NCBI RefSeq assembly: GCF_900108335.1
Contig: NZ_FNVT01000011.1
Location: 323,880-387,879, forward strand
Direction: 5' to 3'
Length of the DNA stretch: 64,000 nucleotides
Source of the DNA: Nonomuraea solani
Lineage (GTDB): Bacteria; Actinomycetota; Actinomycetes; Streptosporangiales; Streptosporangiaceae
Position 1 is the first letter of the stretch, and the number at the start of each line of letters is the position of its first letter. The notes under the pieces were generated by a model. That model made no database searches and was not told where the DNA came from. It was given only the letters and a program-made list of their open reading frames with translations. Shown piece after piece: positions 20,116-27,949 of this stretch. A program made the position numbers and the translations under genes.

Positions 20116-20715
20116 ATGCGGGGGAGCGCTGAATATGCCATGAATGGACAACGGCCGCTGCTGCTAATAGCGCTGACCATCGCGATTTCGTACGTCCCCG
20201 GCGGCGATCCACCGGCGCTGGCGGGCTGCGTCACCCATTTCTGCCGGCAGACGGTCGCCAAGTCGAACCGGGCGGCGGGCGGGGCCATCGCGGTGCGGGC
20301 CGCGCTGGAGATGATCGGGGTCCCGTACACGTGGGGCGGCGGCGGGCCGGACGGGCCCGGGTTCGGGATCGGCAAAGGGGCCAAGGTCAAGGGGTTCGAC
20401 TGCTCGGGGCTCGCCGAGTACGCGTGGGCGCGGGCGGGGGTGCTCATCGGGACGACCACGTACGAGCAGTGGCGAACGGGGATCCGGCTGCCGAAGGAGG
20501 AGGTGGAGCCGGGTGACCTGGTGTTCTACGACAACGATCCGCGACGTCCCGGGCCCGAGCACGTCGCCGTGGCCGTGGACGCGACGCGGATGGTGCACGC
20601 GCCGTACACCGGGCAGTTCGTCCGGCTCGACCCGCTGGACCGGCGGACCTTCATGGGGGCGGTCCGGCCGAGCGAGCGCGCGGCCAACACCGATCCGCCG
20701 GACATCGACCTCTGA
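20116..20715 (+). CDS. Exported NlpC/P60-family peptidoglycan hydrolase
   Basis: Cell-wall peptidase of the NlpC/P60 family. The nucleophile Cys is in KGFDCSGLAEYAW (about residue 96), catalytic His in GPEHVAVAV, with a further His in MVHAPYTG; VPYTWGGGGPDG is the typical entry to the domain. The N-terminus is hydrophobic (PLLLIALTIAIS) and followed by PPALAGC, which could be a lipobox, so the protein may be a lipoprotein or secreted. ATG 20140 gives a neater signal sequence than ATG 20116. 199 or 191 aa; single catalytic domain, no LysM or SH3 domain. It lies between two unknown secreted peptides encoded on the other strand. Confidence 0.85.
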   Translation: MRGSAEYAMNGQRPLLLIALTIAISYVPGGDPPALAGCVTHFCRQTVAKSNRAAGGAIAVRAALEMIGVPYTWGGGGPDGPGFGIGKGAKVKGFDCSGLAEYAWARAGVLIGTTTYEQWRTGIRLPKEEVEPGDLVFYDNDPRRPGPEHVAVAVDATRMVHAPYTGQFVRLDPLDRRTFMGAVRPSERAANTDPPDIDL

Positions 20716-20962
20716 GAGGGGGGTGCGGTGTGCCTGTGGGAACGCGGCCGCGCGGCCCAGGTCGTCCTGCAGTGATCGACCTGGGCCGCGCGGTGCTGGT
20801 GGCCTGGTGCGCACCAAGCCGGTTGCCGTGGCCTCGCGACCGTCCACGGCCCGTACGTTCGGTTCACCTCAAGGCACCAGGAAGACGACCTTGGCCGGGC
20901 GGGCTCCCGGCATTGTCCGGGAGCCGCCGATCGGCTTCCTGCCTACGCCACGTGAGGAGTCG

Positions 20963-21229
20963 TCAGTTGTTGTCGCCCGTGTCTTCCTCGTTGTTCAGGA
21001 CGTGGGCGTCGATGTCGTTCAGGTGCAGCAGCGTGATGATGTCGACGTACTTGACCGAGTCGTTGAGGACGTCGTTCAGCGCGGTCACGTCGTCGAGGAT
21101 GCTCAGCTGGCTCAGGATGCTCTGCCCGCTGTTGTGCGGGTTGGGGCCGACGTCGGCCGAGGCTCCGGTAGCGGTGAAGCCGAGGGCGGCGGCCGCGATT
21201 GCTGCACCGGCCAGAATGCGACGGATCAT
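20963..21229 (-). CDS. Small secreted acidic peptide, paralogue 2
   Basis: 88-aa paralogue of 19535-19801, the same length: signal peptide MIRRILAGAAIAAAALGF..., then DVGPNPHNSGQSILSQL, SILDDVTALNDVLNDSVKY, IDIITLLHL-like VDIITLLHLNDIDAH and the same NTGDNN-type end (DTGDNN). No cysteines, strongly acidic, leucine/isoleucine-rich. GGAAAGC before the ATG is a plausible ribosome site. An open frame continues upstream to 21505 but lacks a start signal. Function unknown; preserved length and C-terminus argue for selection. Confidence 0.85.
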   Translation of the reverse strand: MIRRILAGAAIAAAALGFTATGASADVGPNPHNSGQSILSQLSILDDVTALNDVLNDSVKYVDIITLLHLNDIDAHVLNNEEDTGDNN

Positions 21230-21633
21230 GTTTGCTTTCCTCCATGGATCGGCGCGGAAATCCCGACGCCATAGTCGTTTGTGCAGGGCTGTGAGGTGCC
21301 GCAAATAACAATCGCGGCAGGCGGCCAGAATCGCAACTCGAAAAGCCCTCATCGAGGTCAAGGTGGAACCTCGGTTTCTTGGTGATCGGTTTTCACGCTC
21401 GTCGACGGCGGACGGGATATCGGCTGCTCTGGCAGGCTGACCGACGGCATTTATTTTGGCTGACCGCGAGAAGTCCGACGGAATCGTGCACCCCCGTTTA
21501 GGCAACGATCACCCGAAACTTTGAGAATCCGAGTACGCCCGTCGGTGTACTCCGGCGGCCCGCCACGGGGTGATGTCCCCGGCTCGCAAAGCGGTGAGGA
21601 TGGCGGGCGAGTTCGGGAAAGGAGGTGATCGGG
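21230..21633. other. Gene-free interval (404 bp)
   Basis: Includes the duplicated AATAACAATC element at 21304-21313 upstream of peptide paralogue 2 and an A+T-richer segment near 21450 (GCATTTATTTTGGCTGACC). At its right end sits AAAGGAGGTGATC (21618-21630), fully complementary to the 16S rRNA 3' end, serving the next gene. I see no convincing gene. Confidence 0.45.
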
Positions 21634-22116
21634 ATGCGGCCACGTATCCGGAAGGCGGTCCTGGTTATCCACGTCATCGCGTCGGTGGCGCTGCTCGGCG
21701 AGGTGTGGGGGCTCGTGGTGCTGAATACGGCGGCGGCGCTGACAAAGGACCTGGAGCTGGCGCACGCCGCCTATCGGCTGATGCCGCTGCTGGTGTTCGC
21801 GGGCGGGATACCGCTCAGCGTCACCGCTTTGATCACCGGCATCACCCTGGGGCTGACCGGCCATTGGGGGCTGTTTCGCCATTACTGGGTGACGGTCAAG
21901 CTGGTCCTGCTGGTGGCCGTGATCTGCGCGGGCATGTTGCTGTTCGATCCCGAGGGAATGGCGGCCGTGACCGAGGGCGGCCGGGCGGCGGGCGCCACCC
22001 GGCAGTGGAGTCAGGTGGCCGTGCCGGGGGCGCAGATCGTCGCGCTGATGACGGCGACGGCGCTGTCGGTGTTCAAACCGCGCGGCAAACTCCGGTGGCC
22101 TGGAAAACGGCCATGA
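21634..22116 (+). CDS. Four-helix integral membrane protein (DUF2269-like)
   Basis: 160-aa membrane protein with about four hydrophobic segments: AVLVIHVIASVALLGEVWG, LMPLLVFAGGIPLSVTALI, VKLVLLVAVICAGMLL, and VPGAQIVALMTATALSVF. The layout and an early His in the first helix recall small DUF2269-type proteins; function unknown. ATG 21634 is chosen because AAAGGAGG lies 8 nt upstream; GTG 21625 falls inside that site. Monocistronic, convergent with marR. Basic C-terminus KPRGKLRWPGKRP faces the cytoplasm by the positive-inside rule. Confidence 0.75.
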   Translation: MRPRIRKAVLVIHVIASVALLGEVWGLVVLNTAAALTKDLELAHAAYRLMPLLVFAGGIPLSVTALITGITLGLTGHWGLFRHYWVTVKLVLLVAVICAGMLLFDPEGMAAVTEGGRAAGATRQWSQVAVPGAQIVALMTATALSVFKPRGKLRWPGKRP

Positions 22117-22140
22117 ATTCCTTTGGGTGCGTGGAGACGG

Positions 22141-22593
22141 TCAGGGCTCTTGAGGCTCTTCGAGGCGGTCGAGGGCGGTGGAGAGGCGGCGGAGGGTGTC
22201 CAGGCAGTCGCGTGCCCCTTCGACGCCCAGCTCGCCCACCAGCCGGTCGGCGAACTCCTGGTGGGCTGGGACGATCTTGGCGATCGCATCCCGGCCGGCC
22301 GCCGTCGGCTGGAGCAGCTTGGCCCTGCGGTGCGCGGGGTTGGGCCGGTATTCGGCCAGCCCCCGCTCCACCAGCAGGTCGGCGATCCGCTGCACGCCCT
22401 GCCTGGTCATCCCCATGTCCCGGGCGATCCCGGCGACGGACAGCGGCTCGCGCAGCACGGCCCCGAGGACCTGCCACCACGCGGCCGTCATCCCGGCCGG
22501 GCGGGCCAGCCCCTCCGCGACCTGGAGGAACTGGCCATTGAGCCGGAACGAGCCCAGCGCCATCCCGGACAACAGCTCGGCGCTTTCGCTCAT
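22141..22593 (-). CDS. MarR-family transcriptional regulator
   Basis: 150-aa winged-helix repressor. The recognition region reads LSVAGIARDMGMTRQGVQRI (about 51-70) with the wing NPAHRRAKLLQPT. Its ATG overlaps the stop of the PfpI-type gene by four bases (ATGA), so the two are translationally coupled. Two 14-bp palindromes in front of the pair (23207-23240) are the likely autoregulatory operator. Inducer unknown. Confidence 0.88.
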   Translation of the reverse strand: MSESAELLSGMALGSFRLNGQFLQVAEGLARPAGMTAAWWQVLGAVLREPLSVAGIARDMGMTRQGVQRIADLLVERGLAEYRPNPAHRRAKLLQPTAAGRDAIAKIVPAHQEFADRLVGELGVEGARDCLDTLRRLSTALDRLEEPQEP

Positions 22594-23207
22594 GCCGCCA
22601 TCAGCACCTCGAAAGCCGTGGGGTCGCTCTTGGAGAAGAGCCGGAACCAGGCGTCCAGCACCTCGGGCCGGTAGACGTCCAGCCGGCGGAACGCCTCCCT
22701 GGCGAAGGCCACCGGCTCGGTCGGCCCGGCCGTGATGAGGTCGCCGTCGAGCACCGCGTCCTGGTCGAGATAGCGGCCCTCGCCCTTGTAGCCCTCCTGG
22801 GCCCGCAGGTACTGGAGCACGGCGCTGGTGTGGTCGCGGTCGTCCAGCAGCCCCTCGCGGGCCAGCCCGGCCGTGGCGCCGCAGATGGCCGCGACCGGGA
22901 CGCCCGCGTCCAGGAACGCGCGGGCCTTGTGCGCGAACGGCGCCAGCTCGGCCCCCGCGTCCCACAGCTCGGCGCCGGGCAGGATGAGCAGCGCGCTGCC
23001 GGCCGGGGAGAGCCGGTCGAGCGTAATGTCGGGGGTGATCCGCAGGCCGCCCATGGTGACGACGGGGTCGGCGGTGAGGCCCACCGTGACGACCTCGAAG
23101 CCGCCGGGTTCGCGCTGGTAGCTGCCGTTGCGCAGGTGCGCGGTGAGATGACCGGTCTCCCAGTCGGCGAGGGTGTCGTAGACGGCGAGGTGAACGATTC
23201 GCTTCAT
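22590..23207 (-). CDS. DJ-1/PfpI-family protein
   Basis: 205-aa glutamine-amidotransferase-fold protein. The nucleophile elbow is VAAICGATAGLAREG (Cys near residue 110), and LLILPGAELWD carries the conserved acidic position. Members include glyoxalases, peptidases and oxidative-stress proteins; the reaction here is not readable. No Shine-Dalgarno is seen before ATG 23207 and the operator reaches the start codon, so the message may be leaderless. It is the first gene of a two-gene unit with marR. Confidence 0.85.
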   Translation of the reverse strand: MKRIVHLAVYDTLADWETGHLTAHLRNGSYQREPGGFEVVTVGLTADPVVTMGGLRITPDITLDRLSPAGSALLILPGAELWDAGAELAPFAHKARAFLDAGVPVAAICGATAGLAREGLLDDRDHTSAVLQYLRAQEGYKGEGRYLDQDAVLDGDLITAGPTEPVAFAREAFRRLDVYRPEVLDAWFRLFSKSDPTAFEVLMAA

Positions 23208-23240
23208 GACAGTATCTTGTCATTTCGACAGCATGTTGTC
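23207..23240. promoter_or_regulatory. Tandem palindromic operator for the MarR unit
   Basis: TGACA-N6-TGTCA at 23207-23222 and GACA-N6-TGTC at 23227-23240, the same site repeated 20 bp apart, i.e. about two helical turns, on one face of the DNA. The first overlaps the PfpI start codon; a TTGACA on the minus strand at the far end could be the -35 box. Typical layout for MarR autorepression; inferred. Confidence 0.7.
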
Positions 23241-23268
23241 AACTGGATACCGTGCAAGGATAGGCCCC

Positions 23269-24615
23269 ATGGCAGAGATCGTCGGCGGCGGACGTCCGGT
23301 CAACGACGCCGAGCGGCGCGTGATCGCCTATTTGCGCGACCACGCGCCCGCCGACTGGTTGCTGCTGCACAACGTCGAGGTCCCGCGCGGCCATGACATC
23401 TTCGAGGTCGACCTGCTCGTGCTGACCGCGCACTCGCTGGTGGTCGTCGACGTCAAGGGCACCAGGGGGCGGATCGAGGTCTCGGGCACGCGCTGGTTCC
23501 CGCCGCGCAGAGAGGCGTTCGGCTCGCCGGTGGCCAAGCTGCGGGGCACCGCGAAGGCGCTCAAGGGGCTGCTGGTGTCCAAGGCCACCCAGCTCGAACG
23601 GGTCTACGTCGACAGCCTGGTCGTGCTCACCTCGCCCGACGCCCAGCTCATCGATCCGGCCGGGCGCGACGCGGTCAACGTCACCGACCTGCCCGGGCTG
23701 CTGGCCACGCTGAGCGACGTCTCGCGGGTCAGGCGCGGGTGCAGCCCCGACGCGAAGCCGTACCGGACGGCGATTCTCGACGCGCTCAACCAGACCGTGC
23801 GCCGCAGCACCGCGCCGCCCAGGTTCGGCAACTGGGAGGTCGAGGAGCAGCTCGGCGGTGACGCCAAGATCACCGAATATCGGGCCTTCAACGTCACGCT
23901 GCCCGGCAGCGAGACCGTGCTGCTGCGGGTCTACCAGGCCGACCCCATGGCCGACCACGAGGCGCGGGCGGCCGAGCGGCAGCGCATCGCCAACGCCTAC
24001 CAGACGCTGGCCAGGATCCCGCCGCATCCGTGTGTGGTGCGCTCGCGCGACTTCTTCGCCATCGACGACGAGAGCCGGTTCGTCCTGGTCCTCGACGACG
24101 TGCACGGCGAGGCGCTGCACCTGTCGCTGGGCAAGGGGGCGCGGCTGGGCGTGATCCAAGACCTGCTGCGCGGGCTGGCGCACGCGCACGCCAACGGCGT
24201 GGTGCACCGGGCGCTGACCCCGGCCTCCGTGCTGGTCACCGATGACGGGCACGCGGTGCTGACCGGGTTCGACTACGCCAAGCCGGGGCCGCGCGACTAC
24301 ACCGTGGCCCACGAGCTGGGCAACGTGCTCGACGCCCATTACGTGGCGCCGGAGTGCCAGGAGCGGCCCGACCGGATGACGACCGCCTCCGACGTCTACG
24401 CCGCCGGGGCCATCGCCTACCAGCTCCTGACCGGGCAGCTCCCGACGAGCGCCGACGCCCACGGGCCCGACGTGCCCGAGGTGGTGCGCCGGATGCTCGA
24501 CCACGCCCCCGCCAAGCGGCCCACCGCCGAGGAGGCGCTCCGGGCGCTGGAGGCCGCGCCTCTGCGGACATCTCGCCTCAAACGGTTCGTACGCCGGATA
24601 GTGTCCGGATCATGA
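23269..24615 (+). CDS. NERD-domain protein fused to a degenerate protein kinase (pseudokinase)
   Basis: 448-aa cytoplasmic protein. N-terminal NERD nuclease-related domain (about 10-120): EVPRGHDIFEVDLLVL and VVVDVKGTRGRIEV carry the expected E/D...K pattern. A protein-kinase-like domain follows (about 185-430), with APECQERPDRMTTASDVYAAG as the APE-like and DxxxxG region. Key residues are missing: the HRDLKxxN loop reads HRALTPASVLV, the DFG region reads TGFDYAKP, and the beta3 Lys region reads VLLRVYQ. It is therefore probably a pseudokinase. Start ATG 23269 has AGGA upstream. Its stop overlaps the next GNAT gene by four bases. The arrangement recalls NERD-kinases in phage-defence systems such as PglW, but no such neighbours are present. 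Confidence 0.82.
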   Translation: MAEIVGGGRPVNDAERRVIAYLRDHAPADWLLLHNVEVPRGHDIFEVDLLVLTAHSLVVVDVKGTRGRIEVSGTRWFPPRREAFGSPVAKLRGTAKALKGLLVSKATQLERVYVDSLVVLTSPDAQLIDPAGRDAVNVTDLPGLLATLSDVSRVRRGCSPDAKPYRTAILDALNQTVRRSTAPPRFGNWEVEEQLGGDAKITEYRAFNVTLPGSETVLLRVYQADPMADHEARAAERQRIANAYQTLARIPPHPCVVRSRDFFAIDDESRFVLVLDDVHGEALHLSLGKGARLGVIQDLLRGLAHAHANGVVHRALTPASVLVTDDGHAVLTGFDYAKPGPRDYTVAHELGNVLDAHYVAPECQERPDRMTTASDVYAAGAIAYQLLTGQLPTSADAHGPDVPEVVRRMLDHAPAKRPTAEEALRALEAAPLRTSRLKRFVRRIVSGS

Positions 24616-25121
24616 CCACAAGGCTGCGCCCGGTGGCAGAGGACGATGTGCCCTTCCTGCACCGGCTCATGAACGACCCCGACAGCACCGGCGACTTCCA
24701 GTGGTACGGCTTCCAGGGCCCCCACCGGCTGCGCGCCCGCTGGGCCGAGAACGGCATGCTGAGCGACGAGGGCGGCATCCTGATCATCGCGGACGGTGAT
24801 GACGCGGTGGGGTTCGTGTCGTGGAACAGGCAGATCGCCAACCGGGCCAGTTTTTACTGGTCGATGGGGCTGATCGTGGCACCTGAGCATCGTGGGCGGG
24901 GATATGGCACGGAGGCGCAGAAGCTGATCGCGCGCTACCTGTTCGATCACTCGCTGGCCAACCGGATCGAGGCGTCCACCGAGATCACGAACGTGGCCGA
25001 ACAGCGGGCGCTGGAGAAGGCCGGTTTCACGCGTGAGGGTGTCCTGCGGGGTGGTGGGTTTCGTGCGGGGCAGTGGCACGATGGCGTGCTCTACAGCATG
25101 ATCCGCTCCGATCTGGACTAG
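24612..25121 (+). CDS. GNAT-family N-acetyltransferase (RimJ/RimL-like)
   Basis: 169-aa acetyltransferase. Acetyl-CoA-binding motif A is seen as GLIVAPEHRGRGYGTEAQKL (about residues 84-103), and the C-terminal NVAEQRALEKAGFTREGVLRG is typical of the RimJ/RimL group acting on protein N-termini or small molecules. ATG 24612 overlaps the NERD-pseudokinase stop (ATGA), so translation is coupled. Substrate unknown. Confidence 0.88.
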   Translation: MTTRLRPVAEDDVPFLHRLMNDPDSTGDFQWYGFQGPHRLRARWAENGMLSDEGGILIIADGDDAVGFVSWNRQIANRASFYWSMGLIVAPEHRGRGYGTEAQKLIARYLFDHSLANRIEASTEITNVAEQRALEKAGFTREGVLRGGGFRAGQWHDGVLYSMIRSDLD

Positions 25122-25159
25122 CCTCCCGCCGCACTCCGGCACAGGTCCCTTTGGAGGTT

Positions 25160-27835
25160 CTAGGCGGGGAGGTTGCGGCGGAGGGCGGTGGCGTGTCTGA
25201 GGTAGTCGAGGGCCAGGCCGGTGCGTCCCGCCGAGCGGTGTAGTTCGCCCAGGAGTTGGGTGGTGGAGGCTTCGCCGCTGCGGTCGCCCAGCTCCTGGAA
25301 GATCTCCAGTGATCGTTCGAGTCCGGTCGAGGCGCGGGCCAGGTCTCCGCGCGCGGCCTGGAGCCCGGCCAGGCTCTGCAGGGCGTACGCGCCGCAGTGC
25401 CGGTCGCCCAGCGACTCGAAGATGTCCAGGGCGTGCCGGTGGAACGACATCGCCTGGTGCAGGTGGCCCATCTGGAGGCACACGCAGCCCTCCCGGTGGG
25501 CGTCCCCCAGCTCTTGGGCCAGTCGCATGGCCTGGCCGAGTGACTCCGACGCCTGCGCCAGATCGCCGGACTTCAGGAAGATCCGGCCGATGGCCTGGCG
25601 GGCGAACGCCTCCCCGTGCCGGTCGCCGGTGGCCTGGAAGATGGCCAGGGCCTGGCGGAGGTGGGCGAGCGAGCGGGCGTACCGGCCGCGGAACTGGCTG
25701 ACCGCGCCGAGGCCGCAGATGGAGGTGGCCTCGGCCCTTTTGTCTCCTAAGGCGTGAAATATCTGGCGGGAGCGGGTGAAGCCCTCCTCCGACTCCTCGT
25801 ACCGGTCCTGGTAGAGGCTGACCTGGGCCAGGCCCCTCAGCATGGCGGCCTCGCCATAGGTGTCCCCGGCGGCACGGGCGGCGGCCAGCGCGGCGGTGTG
25901 CGTACGCCGCCACGTACCCAGATGGCAGTGCAGATCCAGGTACGGCACCATGGCCGCGGCCAGCCCCCACGCCGGCTCCGCCAGTCCGAGCCCGGCCGCC
26001 ACCTCCACCGCCCCGGCCAGCGCCTCGTGCTCGGCCTCGAACCAGACGACGGGGTCGGCGGTCAGCCGCTCCAGCGTGGCCCCCGGCAGCCGCCAACGCG
26101 GCGCCCTGGCCGCGGTGAGGCTGAACACGGTGGTCGGCAGCCGCGCCATCGCGTGCTCGGTGGTCGCCGTCCACGCGGCCAGCACCCGGGAGACGGCTTC
26201 GAGCCCGGCGCCCTGGCCGCGTTCGAGCGCGTGCCGGGCGATCAGGCCGGGCACCCGGTAGCGCGGCTGCCCCACCGGGTCGGTGCCCACCAGGTCCAGC
26301 AGGTTGACGTCGACCAGCAGGTCGGTGACGTCGTGGGCGCCGTGCCGGCCGAGCGCCGCGTCGATCACCCAGCCCGGCTGGGCGGGCGTGCCGAGCAGGC
26401 CCAGTGTGCCGAGCGCGTGGGCGGCCTCGCCGGGCAGGCCGGCGTACCCGTGGTCGAGGCTGGCCCGTACCTGCTTCAGCTCGCCCAGCCAGTCGTCGTC
26501 GAGCCGCTGCCGCAGCACCGCCAGCGACCACCCGGGACGTCCGGCCAGGCGCGTGCCCGCGTTCCTGACGGCCAGCGGCAGCCGCCCGCAGGCGGCCACG
26601 ATGGCCAGCGCGGCCTCCCGCTCGCGCGCCACCCGCTCCTCGCCCGCGATGCCGCCGAGCAGCGTCAGCGCCTCCTGCGGCGTCAGCTCGGCGAGCTGGA
26701 TCAGCACCGCGCCGGGCAGCTCGGTGATCCGGCGTCCGCTGGTGACGATCACCGCGCCCCCGTTGCCGGGCAGCAGCGGCCGCACCTGGCCGGCGTCGCG
26801 GGCGTCGTCGAGCAGCATCAGCATGGGCCGCTCGGCCAGCAGCGACCGCAGCAGCGCCGAGCGCTCGGGCACGGTCGGGGGCGCGCTCTCCACGCCGAGC
26901 GCTCTGAGGACCTCGGCCAGCAGCTCAGCCGGGTCTCTGTCGCCGAGCTCCAGGTAGAGCTGCCCGGCGGGATAGGACTCGCGCAGGGCGTGGGCCGCGC
27001 GCACGGCCAGCGCCGACTTGCCCGCGCCGGGCGGCCCGGAGATAACCGCGACGGAGAACGGCCTGCCCAGCTCGGCCAGGGCGGCGGCCCTGCCGGTGAA
27101 GTCGGGCAGGTCGGGCGGGAGCTGCCGGGGCGCGACCGGTGCCACCGTGTCGGCCAGGATCAGCTCGTACGCCCCGCGCAGCTCGGCCCCCGGCTCGACG
27201 CCGAGCTCGTCCACGAGCTGGTCGCGGACGGCGGCGTAGGCACGCAGGGCCTCGGCCTTCCTGCCGTTCCTGTGCAGGGTCAGCACGAGGCGGCCCCACA
27301 GGTCCTCCCGGTAGGGGTGCTCGGCCAGCAGCCCGCGCAGCTCCGCGATGGCCCCGTCGTGGTCCCCGCGCTCGATCCGCCGCTCGATCAGCGCCTCGGC
27401 GGCCCGCAGGCGCAGCTCGTGCAGGGGTTCGAGGCGGCGGTCCCAGACCGGGCTGCCGGGCAGGTCGGACAGCGGCGCGCCGCGCCAGAGCGCGAGGGCC
27501 TCGGCGTGCTCGCCCAGCGCGACCAGTTCCTCGAACACCAGCAGGTCGAGCGTGCCCGCCGCCACGTCGATCGCGTAGCCGGAGCCGTCGCCCCGGAGCC
27601 ACGCCGAGCCCAGCTCGGAGCGGAGCGAGCTGACGTACGTGCGCAGGTTGGCCTGGGCCGAACGGGGCGGGCGGTGCGGCCACAGCACCTCGACGAGCCG
27701 GTCGGCGCCGACCACCCGGCCCGCGTCGAGCAGCAGCGTGGCCAGCAGCAGGCGCGGCTTCCTGCCGGAGATCCGGACGGGGCGCCCGTCGGAGCGGACC
27801 TCCAACGGCCCGAGCACGGAAAAGGTGGTCGTCAT
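25160..27835 (-). CDS. AfsR/SARP-type regulator with BTAD, NB-ARC and TPR regions
   Basis: 891-aa transcription regulator. Domains: OmpR-type winged helix (about 1-90, SGRKPRLLLATLLLDAG, WPHRPPRSAQANLRTYVSSL), BTAD (about 95-240, ending VDELGVEPGAELRGAYE), an NTPase (about 250-520) with P-loop ISGPPGAGKSALAV and LMLLDDAR for Walker B, and C-terminal tetratricopeptide repeats (about 640-880, with repeated GD..GEA elements). Such proteins switch on secondary-metabolite or development genes after ATP-dependent oligomerisation. Not linked to an obvious biosynthetic cluster; divergent from a secreted M23 peptidase 114 bp away. Confidence 0.92.
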   Translation of the reverse strand: MTTTFSVLGPLEVRSDGRPVRISGRKPRLLLATLLLDAGRVVGADRLVEVLWPHRPPRSAQANLRTYVSSLRSELGSAWLRGDGSGYAIDVAAGTLDLLVFEELVALGEHAEALALWRGAPLSDLPGSPVWDRRLEPLHELRLRAAEALIERRIERGDHDGAIAELRGLLAEHPYREDLWGRLVLTLHRNGRKAEALRAYAAVRDQLVDELGVEPGAELRGAYELILADTVAPVAPRQLPPDLPDFTGRAAALAELGRPFSVAVISGPPGAGKSALAVRAAHALRESYPAGQLYLELGDRDPAELLAEVLRALGVESAPPTVPERSALLRSLLAERPMLMLLDDARDAGQVRPLLPGNGGAVIVTSGRRITELPGAVLIQLAELTPQEALTLLGGIAGEERVAREREAALAIVAACGRLPLAVRNAGTRLAGRPGWSLAVLRQRLDDDWLGELKQVRASLDHGYAGLPGEAAHALGTLGLLGTPAQPGWVIDAALGRHGAHDVTDLLVDVNLLDLVGTDPVGQPRYRVPGLIARHALERGQGAGLEAVSRVLAAWTATTEHAMARLPTTVFSLTAARAPRWRLPGATLERLTADPVVWFEAEHEALAGAVEVAAGLGLAEPAWGLAAAMVPYLDLHCHLGTWRRTHTAALAAARAAGDTYGEAAMLRGLAQVSLYQDRYEESEEGFTRSRQIFHALGDKRAEATSICGLGAVSQFRGRYARSLAHLRQALAIFQATGDRHGEAFARQAIGRIFLKSGDLAQASESLGQAMRLAQELGDAHREGCVCLQMGHLHQAMSFHRHALDIFESLGDRHCGAYALQSLAGLQAARGDLARASTGLERSLEIFQELGDRSGEASTTQLLGELHRSAGRTGLALDYLRHATALRRNLPA

Positions 27836-27949
27836 CCCGCATCAGCTTCCTCTACAGAGGCCTGACAGCTCTTTGTACTGGTTCTGGACGATTCTTGTGC
27901 GGACGGTGCGGACTCTGGTCTCAGAGATCCCACGGGAAAGGATCACCCC

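Noticed and set aside
23269..25121. Complete Pgl/BREX-type defence island
   Set aside because: Only a NERD-pseudokinase is present; no methylase, phosphatase, or ATPase partners adjoin it.
25754..27865. 703-codon open frame opposite the AfsR-like gene
   Set aside because: Composition typical of an antisense shadow; the minus-strand regulator has clear domains throughout.
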